Positions 8,178 to 17,277 are shown, counted from the first letter of the stretch. The stretch: 64,000 nt of DNA from DASXSB01 sp036506275 (GCA_036506275.1 DASXSB010000063.1:86593-150592); one strand, 5' to 3'. Made by a program: numbers and translations. The notes: generated from the sequence alone by a model not told the origin.

Positions 8178-9268
8178 GCGAACCTGGCCGGGATCAGGTG
8201 GGCGGCGCTGGCCTTGAAGACCGCGGTGATAGGCGCGCCCTCGACGAGGGCGAGGTCCTCCGCCGACCGCGCGGTGACGGTGGCGACCAGCTGAAAGCCG
8301 CACTCCACCACGACCCGCACGACCGCGCCCGTGCGCTGAGCGCGGATCACGGTGCCGGACAGGTGGTTGCGCGCGCTCGAGAGAACCGCGCGTTCGTCCG
8401 GCTGGGTGAGGGTCACGTCCTCGGGGCGGATGCAGAGGCGGACGCGCTCGCCCACCGTTGCCGGCGACGCCACCTCGACTTTCCGTCCCGCCGCTTCCAC
8501 CACGCTCACCCCGTCGGCGGCGGCCACCACCACGCCGTTCACGATGGTCTCCACCCCCACGAAGCGGGCGACGTCCTCGGAGGCAGGTGCGCGGAAGACG
8601 CGCTCGGTCTCGTCGACTTGCTGGAGGCGGCCCCCGAGGAGGACGGCCACGCGGTCGGCGAGGGATTGCGCCTCCCCGCGGTCGTGGGTGACGAGGACCG
8701 TGGTCGTTCGCTCGGCGCGGAGGATGTTGCCCAGATCCACGAGAAGAGCCGCGCGCGTCGGCTCATCGAGGCTGGCGAACGGCTCGTCGAGGAGGAGCAG
8801 CTCCGGCTCCACCGCGAAGGCGCGCGCGAGGGCGACCCGCTGCGCCTCGCCCCCGGACAGCGTCCGGGCGCGACGCTGGCCGAAGTCGGCGATGCCGAGG
8901 CGCGCTAGCCAGTGGCCGACGCGGTCGGCGGTGGTGGCGGTGTCCACGTGACGGAAGCGGAGGCCGAGACCGACGTTCTCCGCCACCGTCATGTCGGCCA
9001 GCAGCGGGTGCTGGAAGACGCTCGCCATCCGCCGGCGCTCGGCAAGGCTGCGGCCGGCGGACACCGGACGGCCATGGACACGGACCTCCCCCGCCGTCGG
9101 CGCCTCCAGGAGACTCATCACGCGCAGGAGCGTCGACTTGCCGCTTCCATTGGGGCCGATGACGGAGAGCGTCTCGCCCGCGACCACGTCCAGCGCGTCC
9201 ACCGCCAGGACGTCGCGACCGCCATAGGCCACGCGGACGTCCGAGAGGGCGACGATGGGGATGCTCAC
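8174..9268 (-). CDS. ABC transporter ATPase, TupC-like (tungstate/molybdate)
   Basis: 364 aa. Walker A is GPNGSGKST, followed by the Q-loop (VFQHPLLADMTV), signature LSGGEAQRVALARA, Walker B LLLLDEPFASLD and the switch His in VTHDRGEAQ. The C-terminal 130 residues form a TOBE/Mop-type regulatory domain. The compact N-terminal ATPase resembles TupC, the energy subunit of tungstate importers, rather than a second ModC; this is inference from the pattern. Its GTG overlaps the modC stop by GTGA. The matching tupB-type permease is separated, at 12399-13094, and no tupA is visible. Confidence 0.8.
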   Translation of the reverse strand: MSIPIVALSDVRVAYGGRDVLAVDALDVVAGETLSVIGPNGSGKSTLLRVMSLLEAPTAGEVRVHGRPVSAGRSLAERRRMASVFQHPLLADMTVAENVGLGLRFRHVDTATTADRVGHWLARLGIADFGQRRARTLSGGEAQRVALARAFAVEPELLLLDEPFASLDEPTRAALLVDLGNILRAERTTTVLVTHDRGEAQSLADRVAVLLGGRLQQVDETERVFRAPASEDVARFVGVETIVNGVVVAAADGVSVVEAAGRKVEVASPATVGERVRLCIRPEDVTLTQPDERAVLSSARNHLSGTVIRAQRTGAVVRVVVECGFQLVATVTARSAEDLALVEGAPITAVFKASAAHLIPARFA

Positions 9269-10389
9269 GCCGGCAACACGTGGATGGAGCCGCGATGGAT
9301 CGAGAGCTGCCAGTGGCGATCGCGGTCGATCTCGAGGATCTCGTAGACGAGCCGCGGCACCTCCACCTCGAGGTCGTGGTCGCCCTGGGCGGGGGGACCG
9401 GGCTCGTCGAGACGGAGCCGGAGCGTCCACGTCGTCCCAAAATCGACCTCACTCACGATGCGGCCCGACATGAGGTTCATGTGGTGGCCAGGATCCGCGG
9501 GGCCGCGGTCCTTCCGGATCAACCGGACGTACTCCGGCCGGATGAAGAACGCGAGCCGGCTGTCCGGGGGCGGCAGATACGAGCGCGTGGGGGAATTCAC
9601 CGCCTCCAGGAGAAGGCCGCGCCAGCGAAGCTGGATGCGATCGGGCGTCGCCTTCACGACCGTGCCGTGCAGCACGTTGCGGATTCCCATGATGCGCGCC
9701 ACCGTCTCCGACGCCGGCTGCCACAGGAGCTCGGATCGCGGGGAGGACTGGATGACGGCGCCGCCTTCGTAGACGACGATGCGATCGGCGAGCCGATAGG
9801 CCTCCGTGAAGTCGTGGGTGACGAGCACGGCCGGGATGCCCCAGTCATCGAGCACGCGCTTCAAGTCGTCGCCGAGCGCGCGACGGGTGGGCTGATCGAG
9901 CGCCGACAGGGGCTCGTCGAGGAGTAGCAGCGCGGGGTCGATGGCGAGCGCGCGTCCGAGCGCAACGCGCTGCCGCTGCCCGCCCGACAGCTCGGCGGGA
10001 CGACGCGACTCGAGCCCGCCGAGACCGAGACGCGCCGTCACCGCCCGCGCGCGCTCGAGCCGCTCGCGCCGCGGCCGATTCCGCAATCCGAAGCCGATGT
10101 TCTCGAGCAGGCTCAGGTGCGGGAACAGCGCGTAGCCCTGGAAGACGTATCCGAGCCGGCGCTGCTGCGGCGGGAGATCGATACCGGCGGCGGCGTCGAA
10201 GTACACCCGGCCGTCGACGACGACGCGGCCGGCGTCAGGGCGGACGAGCCCGGCCAGGCACTGGAGCGTGAGCGTCTTGCCGGCGCCGGACGGTCCGAAG
10301 AGCACGACCTTGCCCTCGGCGCCCGTCCACGCGACGTCGAGCGTGAAATCGGGCAACCGCTTCCGCAGCGCGACGTCGAGACGACTCAC
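9265..10389 (-). CDS. modC: Molybdate ABC transporter ATPase ModC
   Basis: 374 aa inner-membrane-associated ATPase. Walker A FGPSGAGKT has the ModC-type Ala-Gly-Lys, with signature LSGGQRQRVALGRAL, Walker B LLLLDEPLSALD and VTHDFTEAYRLADR. A TOBE domain follows from about residue 235 (VARIMGIRNVLHGTVV). It is coupled by GTGA overlaps to modB upstream and the tupC-like gene downstream. The complex should import molybdate (possibly tungstate) using ModA and ModB. The tail beyond the TOBE domain (about residues 310-374) is longer and less conserved than in enterobacterial ModC. Confidence 0.9.
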   Translation of the reverse strand: MSRLDVALRKRLPDFTLDVAWTGAEGKVVLFGPSGAGKTLTLQCLAGLVRPDAGRVVVDGRVYFDAAAGIDLPPQQRRLGYVFQGYALFPHLSLLENIGFGLRNRPRRERLERARAVTARLGLGGLESRRPAELSGGQRQRVALGRALAIDPALLLLDEPLSALDQPTRRALGDDLKRVLDDWGIPAVLVTHDFTEAYRLADRIVVYEGGAVIQSSPRSELLWQPASETVARIMGIRNVLHGTVVKATPDRIQLRWRGLLLEAVNSPTRSYLPPPDSRLAFFIRPEYVRLIRKDRGPADPGHHMNLMSGRIVSEVDFGTTWTLRLRLDEPGPPAQGDHDLEVEVPRLVYEILEIDRDRHWQLSIHRGSIHVLPA

Positions 10390-11051
10390 GTCGCGCGCGC
10401 TCCGAGGCGGGCGGCGACCACGAGGACGGCGCACGAGAGGGCGGTGAGACCCGCCACCAGCACGAGGGCGGTGCCGGTCTCGCCCGTCTGCACGGCGGTG
10501 TACACGGCGAGCGGGATCGTCGTGGTGCGGCCGGGGATGTTGCCGGCGAGCATCAGCGTGGCCCCGAACTCACCGAGCGCGCGCGCGAAGGCGAGCACGA
10601 GCCCGGCCAGGATGCCGCGCCACGCCAGCGGCAGCGTCACCTCCAGGGCGGTGCGCCACTCCGGCCGCCCGAGGGTGTACGCGGCCTTCTCGAGATCGCG
10701 GTCCACGGACTCGATGGCGGCCCGCGCCGTGCGCACGAGCAGCGGCAGCGCCATCACGGTGGCGGCGATGACGGCCGCGTACCAGGTGAACGTCACCGTC
10801 CATCCCGTCCATCGATAGAGCGGAGCGCCGAGCCAGCCGCGCCGCCCGAGCACCACGATCAGGTAGTAGCCGGTCACGGTAGGAGGAAGGACGAGCGGCA
10901 GGGTGACGATCAGGTCCACGAGGGCGCGGCCCGGAAAGCGCCGGCGCGCGAGGAGCCAGGCGAGCGGGACACCGACGAGCGCGTTGAGGGCGGTGGCGAG
11001 CACGGCCACCCGGACGGAAAGCTCGAGCGCGCTGAGCGTCTCCGCGCTCAC
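10386..11051 (-). CDS. modB: Molybdate ABC transporter permease ModB
   Basis: 221 aa with five or six membrane helices. The EAA loop is ALGEFGATLMLAGNIPGRTTT-like (F-A-R-A-L-G-E-F-G), typical of ModB/CysT permeases that contact the ATPase. The short length (about 220 aa) fits ModB. GTG start overlaps modA by GTGA and its stop overlaps modC, giving the order modA-modB-modC-tupC-like in one operon. Confidence 0.94.
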   Translation of the reverse strand: MSAETLSALELSVRVAVLATALNALVGVPLAWLLARRRFPGRALVDLIVTLPLVLPPTVTGYYLIVVLGRRGWLGAPLYRWTGWTVTFTWYAAVIAATVMALPLLVRTARAAIESVDRDLEKAAYTLGRPEWRTALEVTLPLAWRGILAGLVLAFARALGEFGATLMLAGNIPGRTTTIPLAVYTAVQTGETGTALVLVAGLTALSCAVLVVAARLGARAT

Positions 11052-11818
11052 CGGGAGCCGGGCGGGGGTGGATCGAAGCCGAATCGCTGCAGCACCGTCC
11101 GCGTGTCGGCACCGGCGAGTCGATCGACGAAGGCCCGCGCGAGCGCCGGGCGTCGGGTGTCCCGGACCACGGCGGCGGGATAGACGACGGGCCGGTAGGT
11201 GTCCTCGGGCAACCGGAACGCCTCGCGCACGCGATCGGCCCGCGCGCGGGCATCCGGCACGTACACGCAACCGGCATCGGCTTCGCCACGCGCCACGTAC
11301 TCGAGGGCTTGGCGCACGTTCTCGGCGTACACGAGCTTGTCCCGCACGCGCTCCCAGAGGCCGAGGGCGCGCAGGCTCTCCTCGGCGTACTGCCCCGCCG
11401 GCACCGTGCGGGGATTGCCGACGACGATGCGCTTGACGCGGGGATCGAGGAAGTCCGCGGGCTTCGCGAGGTCGAGCGTGGAATCGGCGGGCTTGATGAC
11501 GGTCAGCACCGTGCGCGCGAACGCGCGCCGGCTCCCGGACAGCAGGAGGCCCCGCGCCTCCAGTTCGTCCATCTGGCGGGCCCCCGCGAAGACGACGACG
11601 TCGACGGGGGCGCCCGCCTCCACCTGCTTCTGGAGCTCGCCGGATGACCCGAAGTTGTACCGGAGCGTCGCTCCCCGCTGCTCGGCCACGAAACGGCGGC
11701 CGACCTCCTCGATCGCGTCTTTCATGCTGATGGCGACCGAGATCGTGAGCTCCTGCGCGAAGGCCGGAGGCGCGGCAAAGGAGAGCAGCAGGGCGCAGGC
11801 GACGACGATCGACGTCAT
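11048..11818 (-). CDS. modA: Periplasmic molybdate-binding protein ModA
   Basis: 256 aa. An N-terminal signal peptide ends near AFAQE (about residue 22). The mature protein begins LTISVAISMKDAIEEVG, the ligand-loop region of ModA, and contains YNFGSSGELQKQVEAGAPVD and AGCVYVPDARA segments of the family. It captures molybdate or tungstate in the periplasm. A TATACT hexamer lies 7 bases before the ATG with no ribosome site, so the mRNA may be leaderless. First gene of the transport operon. Confidence 0.92.
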   Translation of the reverse strand: MTSIVVACALLLSFAAPPAFAQELTISVAISMKDAIEEVGRRFVAEQRGATLRYNFGSSGELQKQVEAGAPVDVVVFAGARQMDELEARGLLLSGSRRAFARTVLTVIKPADSTLDLAKPADFLDPRVKRIVVGNPRTVPAGQYAEESLRALGLWERVRDKLVYAENVRQALEYVARGEADAGCVYVPDARARADRVREAFRLPEDTYRPVVYPAAVVRDTRRPALARAFVDRLAGADTRTVLQRFGFDPPPPGSR

Positions 11819-11825
11819 GGGCCGG

Positions 11826-11831
11826 AGTATA
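11826..11831 (-). promoter_or_regulatory. -10 element of modA
   Basis: TATACT on the minus strand sits 7 bases before the modA ATG. With the usual distance from -10 to the start site, transcription would begin at or within a base of the ATG. No convincing -35 box is present. I see no ModE-type palindrome nearby. Confidence 0.45.
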
Positions 11832-12015
11832 CCGCCGCCCTCCCGTTCCTCTCGGCGCGCCGCCGTCGGTCGACGCCGCCGCACCGCGCCTGACGATGTG
11901 GCATCGCGCGGACAGAGAGTGCCCAGGAACGGCGTGTGCGGATGCAGCAACCGGCGATCCGCGCTCGATTGGCTGGTGCCGCGGCCTGGTCCGGCCGTTG
12001 CACCAACTTCTCCTC

Positions 12016-12396
12016 GTGCCGAAGATCCTGATCGTGGACGACGACAAGAACGTGGCGGGCGTCCTCACCGACATCCTGGAGCAGACCAGCCGGGACTACC
12101 TCGTGACGACCTCGCCGGACGCCACCCGCGCGCTGGACACCGTGAAACGGGAGCGGCCGGACGTCGTCCTCCTCGACGTCGAGATGCCCGGGATGGACGG
12201 CGTGGACGCGCTCCAGCACATCAAGACCATGGACGGCAGCATTCCGGTGATCATGATCACCGGCAGCCACTACTCGCGGGCAGCGGAGGCCTTGCGGCGG
12301 GGCGCGCTCGCCTACATTCCGAAGCCGTTCGACTTCAAGTACATCCAGCATCTGGTCGAGGTCGCGCTCTCGCGATCACGGACCCGCTCGGGCTAG
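12016..12396 (+). CDS. Orphan single-domain response regulator
   Basis: 126 aa, receiver domain only. The acidic pocket is VDDD (8-10), the phospho-acceptor is Asp54 in LLDVEMPG, Thr is in the MITGS loop and Lys in YIPKPFDF. There is no output domain, so it must work through protein contacts, as CheY- or Spo0F-like proteins do. GTG at 12016 begins directly at the domain; the open frame continues upstream without homology. No kinase is adjacent; it lies between modA and tupB on the opposite strand and ends two bases from the convergent tupB stop. The regulator at 22984 is a paralogue. Confidence 0.88.
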   Translation: MPKILIVDDDKNVAGVLTDILEQTSRDYLVTTSPDATRALDTVKRERPDVVLLDVEMPGMDGVDALQHIKTMDGSIPVIMITGSHYSRAAEALRRGALAYIPKPFDFKYIQHLVEVALSRSRTRSG

Positions 12397-12398
12397 GC

Positions 12399-13094
12399 TC
12401 ACCCCGCGCGGCGCTGCTGGATGGCCGTGAGCGCGTAGCTCACGGCGAAGACGAGCACGAGCAGCAGCACGGCGAGCGCGATCGCCACCTCGAAGTTTCC
12501 CTTCCCGGTTTCGAGCACCATCGCCGTCGTCAGCGTACGTGTCTGTCCCTTGATGTTGCCGCCGACCATCACGGAGGCTCCCACCTCCGAGATCACGCCG
12601 CCGAAGCCCGCCATCACCGCCGCCAGCATCGGCAGTCGCGCCTCCCTCATCACCACCCACACCATCTGCGGGCGGGACGCGCCCAAAGCGAGGAGCTGCA
12701 GGCGGAAGAGCGGGGGTACGTTCTGGATGGCGGCGAGCGTGATGCCGACGACGATGGGGGCGGCGATGACCGCCTGCGCGATGACGATGGCGACGGGCGT
12801 ATAGAGGATCTCGAGGTCCCCGAGCGGTCCGCTCCGCCACAACAAGATGGAGACGAAGAGGCCGACCACGACCGGCGGCAGGCCCATGCCCGCGTTGACC
12901 GCGCTCACGAGGATGCGCCGACCGGGAAAGCGCGCGAGCGCGAGGAAGGCGCCGAGCGGGATGCCGAGCAGCAACGAGACGGCGGTGGCCGTCCCCGACA
13001 CCGCGAGCGACAGCCCGAGGATCGACCACACCTCGCGATCGCCGGACACCAGCAGCGCCACCGCCTGCCGCAGTCCATCGAGCACCAGGTCCAC
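12399..13094 (-). CDS. tupB: Tungstate-type ABC permease TupB
   Basis: 231 aa, five to six membrane helices, GTG start. The region from AVNAGMGLPPVVVGLF through EVGASVMVGGNIKGQTRTLT matches TupB permeases of tungstate (or vanadate) importers, including the EVG...GGN loop that docks the ATPase. The likely ATPase partner is the TupC-like protein at 8174-9268, across the response regulator. No TupA binding protein is in the window. It starts 27 bases after the aldehyde dehydrogenase stop, so it may be expressed with that gene. Confidence 0.88.
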   Translation of the reverse strand: MDLVLDGLRQAVALLVSGDREVWSILGLSLAVSGTATAVSLLLGIPLGAFLALARFPGRRILVSAVNAGMGLPPVVVGLFVSILLWRSGPLGDLEILYTPVAIVIAQAVIAAPIVVGITLAAIQNVPPLFRLQLLALGASRPQMVWVVMREARLPMLAAVMAGFGGVISEVGASVMVGGNIKGQTRTLTTAMVLETGKGNFEVAIALAVLLLVLVFAVSYALTAIQQRRAG

Positions 13095-13121
13095 GTCGCC
13101 CTCGCTCGCGTCACGCCGCCG

Positions 13122-14567
13122 TCAGGAGAGATCGACCCAGACCGTCTTCACCTCGGTGTAGTGATCGAGCCCGGCCGCGCCCAGCTCTCGCCCGAAGCCG
13201 GATTCCTTGAAGCCGCCGAACGGCAGGGCGGCGTCGAACAGGTTGTACGCGTTCACCCACACGGTACCGGCCCGGATGGCGCGCGCGGCTTTGAGAGCCT
13301 TCGCCACGTCGCGCGTCCACACGGCGGCGGCCAGGCCGTAGGTCGTCGCATTTCCTTCGGCGAGGCCGTCCTCCACCGACTTGAAGGGGATGACCGACAG
13401 CACGGGCCCGAAGATCTCCTCACGGGCGATCGTCATTCCGTTCCTGACCCCGTCGAAGATCGTGGGCTCGATGAAGTAGCCCTTGCCGTTGCCGACCTGA
13501 GCGCGCCCGCCCCCCGCCACCACGCGCGCGCCTTCGCGCTTGCCCGCTTCGATGTATCCGAGCACGGTGTCCATCTGCTGCTTGGACACGACCGGCCCCA
13601 TGCGCGTGGACTTGTCCATGGGATCGCCGACCTTGAGCGTCTTCACGCGCTCGGTGAGCTTGCCCATGAACTGGTCGTGGATCGGCTCTTCGAGGAACAG
13701 CCGCGAGCCCGCCGCGCACACCTCGCCCTTGTTGTAGAAGATCCCGGTGAGGGCGCCCTTCACCGCCGCTTCCATGTCGGCGTCGGCGAAGACGATGTTG
13801 GGCGACTTCCCGCCCAGCTCGAGGGAGAGGCGCTTCAGGCTGCCCGCCGCCTCCCGCATGATGCTCTTGCCCACTTCCGTCGATCCCGTGAACGCGATCT
13901 TGTCGACGCGCGGGTCACGCACGAGCGCCATGCCCACCTTGCCGCCGGGACCGGTGACGACGTTGAGCACGCCTTCCGGCAGCCCCGCTTCCTGGCACAG
14001 CTCCGCGAACTTGAGGGCGGTGAGCGGCGTGAGCGACGCCGGCTTCAGCACCATCGTGTTGCCGGCCGCGAGCGCGGGCGCCATCTTCCAGGATGCGAGG
14101 AGGAACGGGAAGTTCCAGGGAACGATGGCGCCCACCACGCCCACCGGCTGCCGCAGCGTGAACGTGAACGCGCCCTCGCGGAGCCCGAGCGTTTCGCCGT
14201 GGATCTTGGTGGCCCAGCCCGCGTAGTAGCGGAAGACCTCGGCCGCGAACGGGATCTCGACCTTGCCGGAATCGAAGAGCGTCTTGCCCGTGCAGAGGCT
14301 CTCCAGGCGCGCCATCTCGTCGAGGTTGGCCATGATGAGATCGCCGAGCTTCCACACGATGCGGCCGCGCTCGTGCGCGCTCATCTTGGGCCACGGCCCG
14401 CTGTCGAACGCCTTGCGCGCCGCCGCCACCGCGGCGTCGATGTCCCGCTCGTCGCCCTTCGCCACCTCCGCGCTGGGCTCCTCGGTGGCGGGATTGATCG
14501 TCGCGTACGTCTCGCCCGCGAGCGGCGGACGCCAGGTGCCTCCGATGAACAGCTGTCCTGTCGGCAT
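13122..14567 (-). CDS. NAD(P)-dependent aldehyde dehydrogenase
   Basis: 481 aa cytosolic oxidoreductase oxidising aldehydes to acids. Motifs: VGAIVPWNFPFLLASWK, the Rossmann segment FTGSTEVGKSIM, the general-base Glu in LELGGKSPN, the nucleophile Cys in NKGEVCAAGSR and the EEIFGPVLSV segment. Length and motifs fit the betaine/2-hydroxymuconic-type ALDH group; the physiological aldehyde is not evident. ATG at 14567 has GGAGAG 5 bases upstream, so the ATG 15 bases further upstream is not used. Followed by tupB on the same strand. Confidence 0.93.
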   Translation of the reverse strand: MPTGQLFIGGTWRPPLAGETYATINPATEEPSAEVAKGDERDIDAAVAAARKAFDSGPWPKMSAHERGRIVWKLGDLIMANLDEMARLESLCTGKTLFDSGKVEIPFAAEVFRYYAGWATKIHGETLGLREGAFTFTLRQPVGVVGAIVPWNFPFLLASWKMAPALAAGNTMVLKPASLTPLTALKFAELCQEAGLPEGVLNVVTGPGGKVGMALVRDPRVDKIAFTGSTEVGKSIMREAAGSLKRLSLELGGKSPNIVFADADMEAAVKGALTGIFYNKGEVCAAGSRLFLEEPIHDQFMGKLTERVKTLKVGDPMDKSTRMGPVVSKQQMDTVLGYIEAGKREGARVVAGGGRAQVGNGKGYFIEPTIFDGVRNGMTIAREEIFGPVLSVIPFKSVEDGLAEGNATTYGLAAAVWTRDVAKALKAARAIRAGTVWVNAYNLFDAALPFGGFKESGFGRELGAAGLDHYTEVKTVWVDLS

Positions 14568-14613
14568 GGAACTCTCCTTCATGAGCGTGACGCGTGGCCG
14601 GCGCCCACGCGCA

Positions 14614-16215
14614 TCACCGCGGCGTCAACACGCGGCCGGTGCCGGCGGCGTGCAGGCGGTGATCGTCGACGACGAGGGTGCCGTTGACGACCACGTACGG
14701 GATGCCCGTCGGATACCGGTGGGGATCGGCGAACGTCGCTTCGTCCTTCACGGTGGCGGGATCGAAGACGGCGAGGTCGGCGGCATAGCCCGGGCGCAGG
14801 AGTCCCCGATCCCGCAAGCCCAGCCGGGCCGCCGGCATCCCCGTCATCTTCTGCACCGCGGTCTCGATTGAAAATAATTTGCGCTCGCGCGCGTACTCGC
14901 CGAGGACGCGCGGAAAGGTGCCGTACGCGCGCGGATGCGGCTTTCCCCGCTGCGGGCCCGTGCCCGCGAAGAGCCCGATGGAATCGGAGCCGATCATGAT
15001 GGCGGGATGCGCGAGCGCGCGCGTCACGTTGTTCGGGTCCTGGGAGAAGGCGACCATCCCCACCGTGGCGCGCTCCTGCTCGAGGAGGTTCATCATCGCC
15101 TCCGCCGGCGTCGTCCCCGCGCGACGGGCGAGGGCGGCCAGATCCAGGCCCTCGAGCTCGCGCTGGCCGCAGGTGGCGATGAGGATCTCGTCGAACCCCA
15201 CCGCGCCCATGGAGTTGGTGCGCCAGCGCTCGCCGTCGATGAGGCACTCCTCCACGATGCGCCGTCGCGTGGCGCGGTCGCGGAGGCGATCGAGGAGCTT
15301 CGCCACCCCGCCGTCGTGCACCCACGCCGGCAGGAGGTTGTCCATCTTGGTGCTGCCCGCGTGGTAGGGATACACGTCTCCGGTGACGTCGACTCCGCGC
15401 GCGCGGGCCTGGTCGATGAGGGCGAGCGCGCGCGGGAACAGGTTCCAGTTCTCGCGGCCGCCCGCCTTCACGTGCGCGATCTGAACGCCGACGCCGGCGG
15501 TTTCGCCGATGCGGATCGCCTCCGCCACCGAGTCGAGCAGCATCGTGGACTCGCCCCGGATGTGGGAGAAGTAGAGGCCGCCGCGGCCCGCCATCGATCG
15601 CGCGAGCGCGATCAGCTCGTCGGTGTCGGCGTACGCGCTCGGCGGATAGACGAGGCCGGTGGAATAGCCGAAGGCGCCCGCCTCCAGCGCCTCGTCCACG
15701 AAGCGCTCCATCGTCTTCACTTCGGCGGCGGTGGCGGGGCGGTTCTCGGGGCCGACGGCCGCCATCCGCATGGCTCCGTGGCCGACGAAGTGGGCGACGT
15801 TGATCGATGGTCGGAGGGCGGCGAGCGCCTCCAGATAGGCGCCGAACGTCTCCCACGGGAGATCGAAGCCTCCCGACACGCCCGCCATCCAGCTCTGCGC
15901 CGCCTCTCGCCGCGCTGCCGCCACCGGCGCCGGCGAGAACGAGCACATGCCGACGACCTCCGTCGTACAGCCCTGGCGCAGCTTGGACTCCGCCGACGGG
16001 CACGCGAAGTAGAAGAGATCGGAGTGGGCGTGGGCGTCGATGAACCCGGGCGCCACCACGTGCCCGGCCACGTCGACGACCCGGCGCGCCTCGCCGCCGA
16101 GCGTGGGCGCGATGGCGGCGATGCGATCGCCCTCCACCGCCACGTCGGCCGCCACGGCGGGCGCGCCGGTGCCGTCCACGACGGATCCGCCACGGAGGAG
16201 GAGCGACCACGCCAT
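14614..16215 (-). CDS. N-acyl-D-amino-acid deacylase (amidohydrolase)
   Basis: 533 aa. It has the metal site HAHSD near residue 62, the Cys-containing TEVVGMCSFSPAP segment, GYSTGLVYPP, SHIRGES, and the catalytic Asp in IGSDSIGL. This set is typical of D-aminoacylase family enzymes that remove acyl groups from N-acyl-D-amino acids. Some related enzymes act on dihydroorotate-like rings, so substrate is inferred. No signal peptide. Its stop lies 46 bases before the aldehyde dehydrogenase start, and a cyclophilin gene lies 3 bases upstream of its ATG, so all are probably one transcript. Compare the D-hydantoinase system at 60.8-63.1 kb. Confidence 0.9.
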   Translation of the reverse strand: MAWSLLLRGGSVVDGTGAPAVAADVAVEGDRIAAIAPTLGGEARRVVDVAGHVVAPGFIDAHAHSDLFYFACPSAESKLRQGCTTEVVGMCSFSPAPVAAARREAAQSWMAGVSGGFDLPWETFGAYLEALAALRPSINVAHFVGHGAMRMAAVGPENRPATAAEVKTMERFVDEALEAGAFGYSTGLVYPPSAYADTDELIALARSMAGRGGLYFSHIRGESTMLLDSVAEAIRIGETAGVGVQIAHVKAGGRENWNLFPRALALIDQARARGVDVTGDVYPYHAGSTKMDNLLPAWVHDGGVAKLLDRLRDRATRRRIVEECLIDGERWRTNSMGAVGFDEILIATCGQRELEGLDLAALARRAGTTPAEAMMNLLEQERATVGMVAFSQDPNNVTRALAHPAIMIGSDSIGLFAGTGPQRGKPHPRAYGTFPRVLGEYARERKLFSIETAVQKMTGMPAARLGLRDRGLLRPGYAADLAVFDPATVKDEATFADPHRYPTGIPYVVVNGTLVVDDHRLHAAGTGRVLTPR

Positions 16216-16218
16216 CGC

Positions 16219-16653
16219 TCACGCCTCCGTGATCGTCACCGTCTTCATCCGGTCGCCTTGCTTGATGTGGTCGACGTGCTCCATGCCGGCCACGACCTTG
16301 CCGAAGACGGTGTACTGGCCGTCGAGGTGCGGCGTCGGCCCGTAGGTGATGTAGAACTGGCTGCCCGCGGAGTCGGGATGCTGGCTGCGCGCCATGGCCA
16401 CGCTCCCGCGCACGTGCTTCTGCTTGTTGAACTCGGCCTTGATCGTGTACCCGGGACCACCGGTGCCGTTGCCCTTGGGATCGCCGCCCTGCACCACGAA
16501 GTCGGGAACGACCCGGTGGAAGGCGAGACCGTTGTAGAAGCCTTTCTTGGCGAGCGTCACGAAGTTCTCCACCGTCTTGGGCGCGTCCTCGGGAAAGAAG
16601 TCGATGCGGATCTCGCCGCCCTTCTCGAGCTCGATGACCGCCGTCTGCGTCAC
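16219..16653 (-). CDS. Cytosolic cyclophilin-type peptidyl-prolyl isomerase
   Basis: 144 aa, GTG start, no signal peptide. Cyclophilin motifs are all present: YNGLAFHRVVPDFVVQGGDP with the catalytic Arg, GSVAMARSQHPDSAGSQFYI, and YTVFGKVVAGM. It catalyses cis-trans isomerisation of Xaa-Pro bonds. The gene is the cytosolic twin of the exported one immediately upstream (about 60 percent similar by eye), suggesting tandem duplication with re-targeting. Confidence 0.94.
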   Translation of the reverse strand: MTQTAVIELEKGGEIRIDFFPEDAPKTVENFVTLAKKGFYNGLAFHRVVPDFVVQGGDPKGNGTGGPGYTIKAEFNKQKHVRGSVAMARSQHPDSAGSQFYITYGPTPHLDGQYTVFGKVVAGMEHVDHIKQGDRMKTVTITEA

Positions 16654-16696
16654 GGGCGCCTCCGTCCCTGCCGGGTCCGATTCATTTCGTCGCCGT

Positions 16697-17236
16697 TCAT
16701 TTCGTCACGACGCGGATCGTCTTCACGCGGTCGCCGACCTTGATCTTGTCCACCACGTCCATGCCGCTCACCACGCGGCCGAACACCGTGTACTGGCCGT
16801 CCAGGAAGTAGGCGGGCGCGAGCGTGATGTAGAACTGACTGCCCGCGGAATCGGGATCGTCGCTGCGCGCCATCGCGAGCACGCCGCGCTCGTGCTTGCG
16901 CTTGTTGAACTCGGCCTTCACGCGATGGCCGGGACCGCCCGTCCCCAGCCGGGGATCACCGGGCTTGAGCGTCTTCGAGAGCGGATCGCCGCCCTGCACG
17001 ACGAAGCCGGGCTCCACGCGGTGGAACGTCGTCCCGTCGTAGAACCCCTTGCCGGCGAGGGTCACGAAATTCTGCACCGTCTTCGGCGCGTCCTGGGGAA
17101 AAAACTCGAGGCGGATCTCGCCGCCTTTTTCGAGGGTGATCACCGCCGCCGGCGCCGGCGCCGTTTGCGCGGTGGCGGGAAGCGACGGCCACGCGAGCAC
17201 GGCCAGGACGGCGAGGACTACGAGGGGACGCACCAT
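16697..17236 (-). CDS. Exported cyclophilin-type peptidyl-prolyl isomerase
   Basis: 179 aa. A signal peptide (residues 1-24, hydrophobic VLAVLAVLAW then ATAQ) precedes a complete cyclophilin domain: FHRVEPGFVVQGGDP, LAMARSDDPDSAGSQFYI and YTVFGRVVSGM. An insertion (SKTLKPGDPRLGTGGPG) in the loop after GGDP distinguishes it from the cytosolic twin downstream. It should assist folding of periplasmic proteins. A GGAGG box 8 bases before the ATG and a TATAAT box at 17272-17277 indicate its own promoter, divergent from typA. Confidence 0.94.
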   Translation of the reverse strand: MVRPLVVLAVLAVLAWPSLPATAQTAPAPAAVITLEKGGEIRLEFFPQDAPKTVQNFVTLAGKGFYDGTTFHRVEPGFVVQGGDPLSKTLKPGDPRLGTGGPGHRVKAEFNKRKHERGVLAMARSDDPDSAGSQFYITLAPAYFLDGQYTVFGRVVSGMDVVDKIKVGDRVKTIRVVTK

Positions 17237-17271
17237 CGGCGAGACCTCCAGACGCAGTCGAAGTGAGCGGG

Positions 17272-17277
17272 ATTATA
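17272..17277 (-). promoter_or_regulatory. -10 box of the cyclophilin operon
   Basis: Perfect TATAAT on the minus strand, 35 bases before the exported cyclophilin ATG, predicting a leader of about 29 bases with a GGAGG site. The -35 position reads TGAGGC at 18 bases, a weak match. Confidence 0.5.

Noticed and set aside
11199..14687. Open frame of 1162 codons on the plus strand
   Set aside because: It runs antisense through modA and the tupB and aldehyde dehydrogenase genes; low-complexity translation, no homology.
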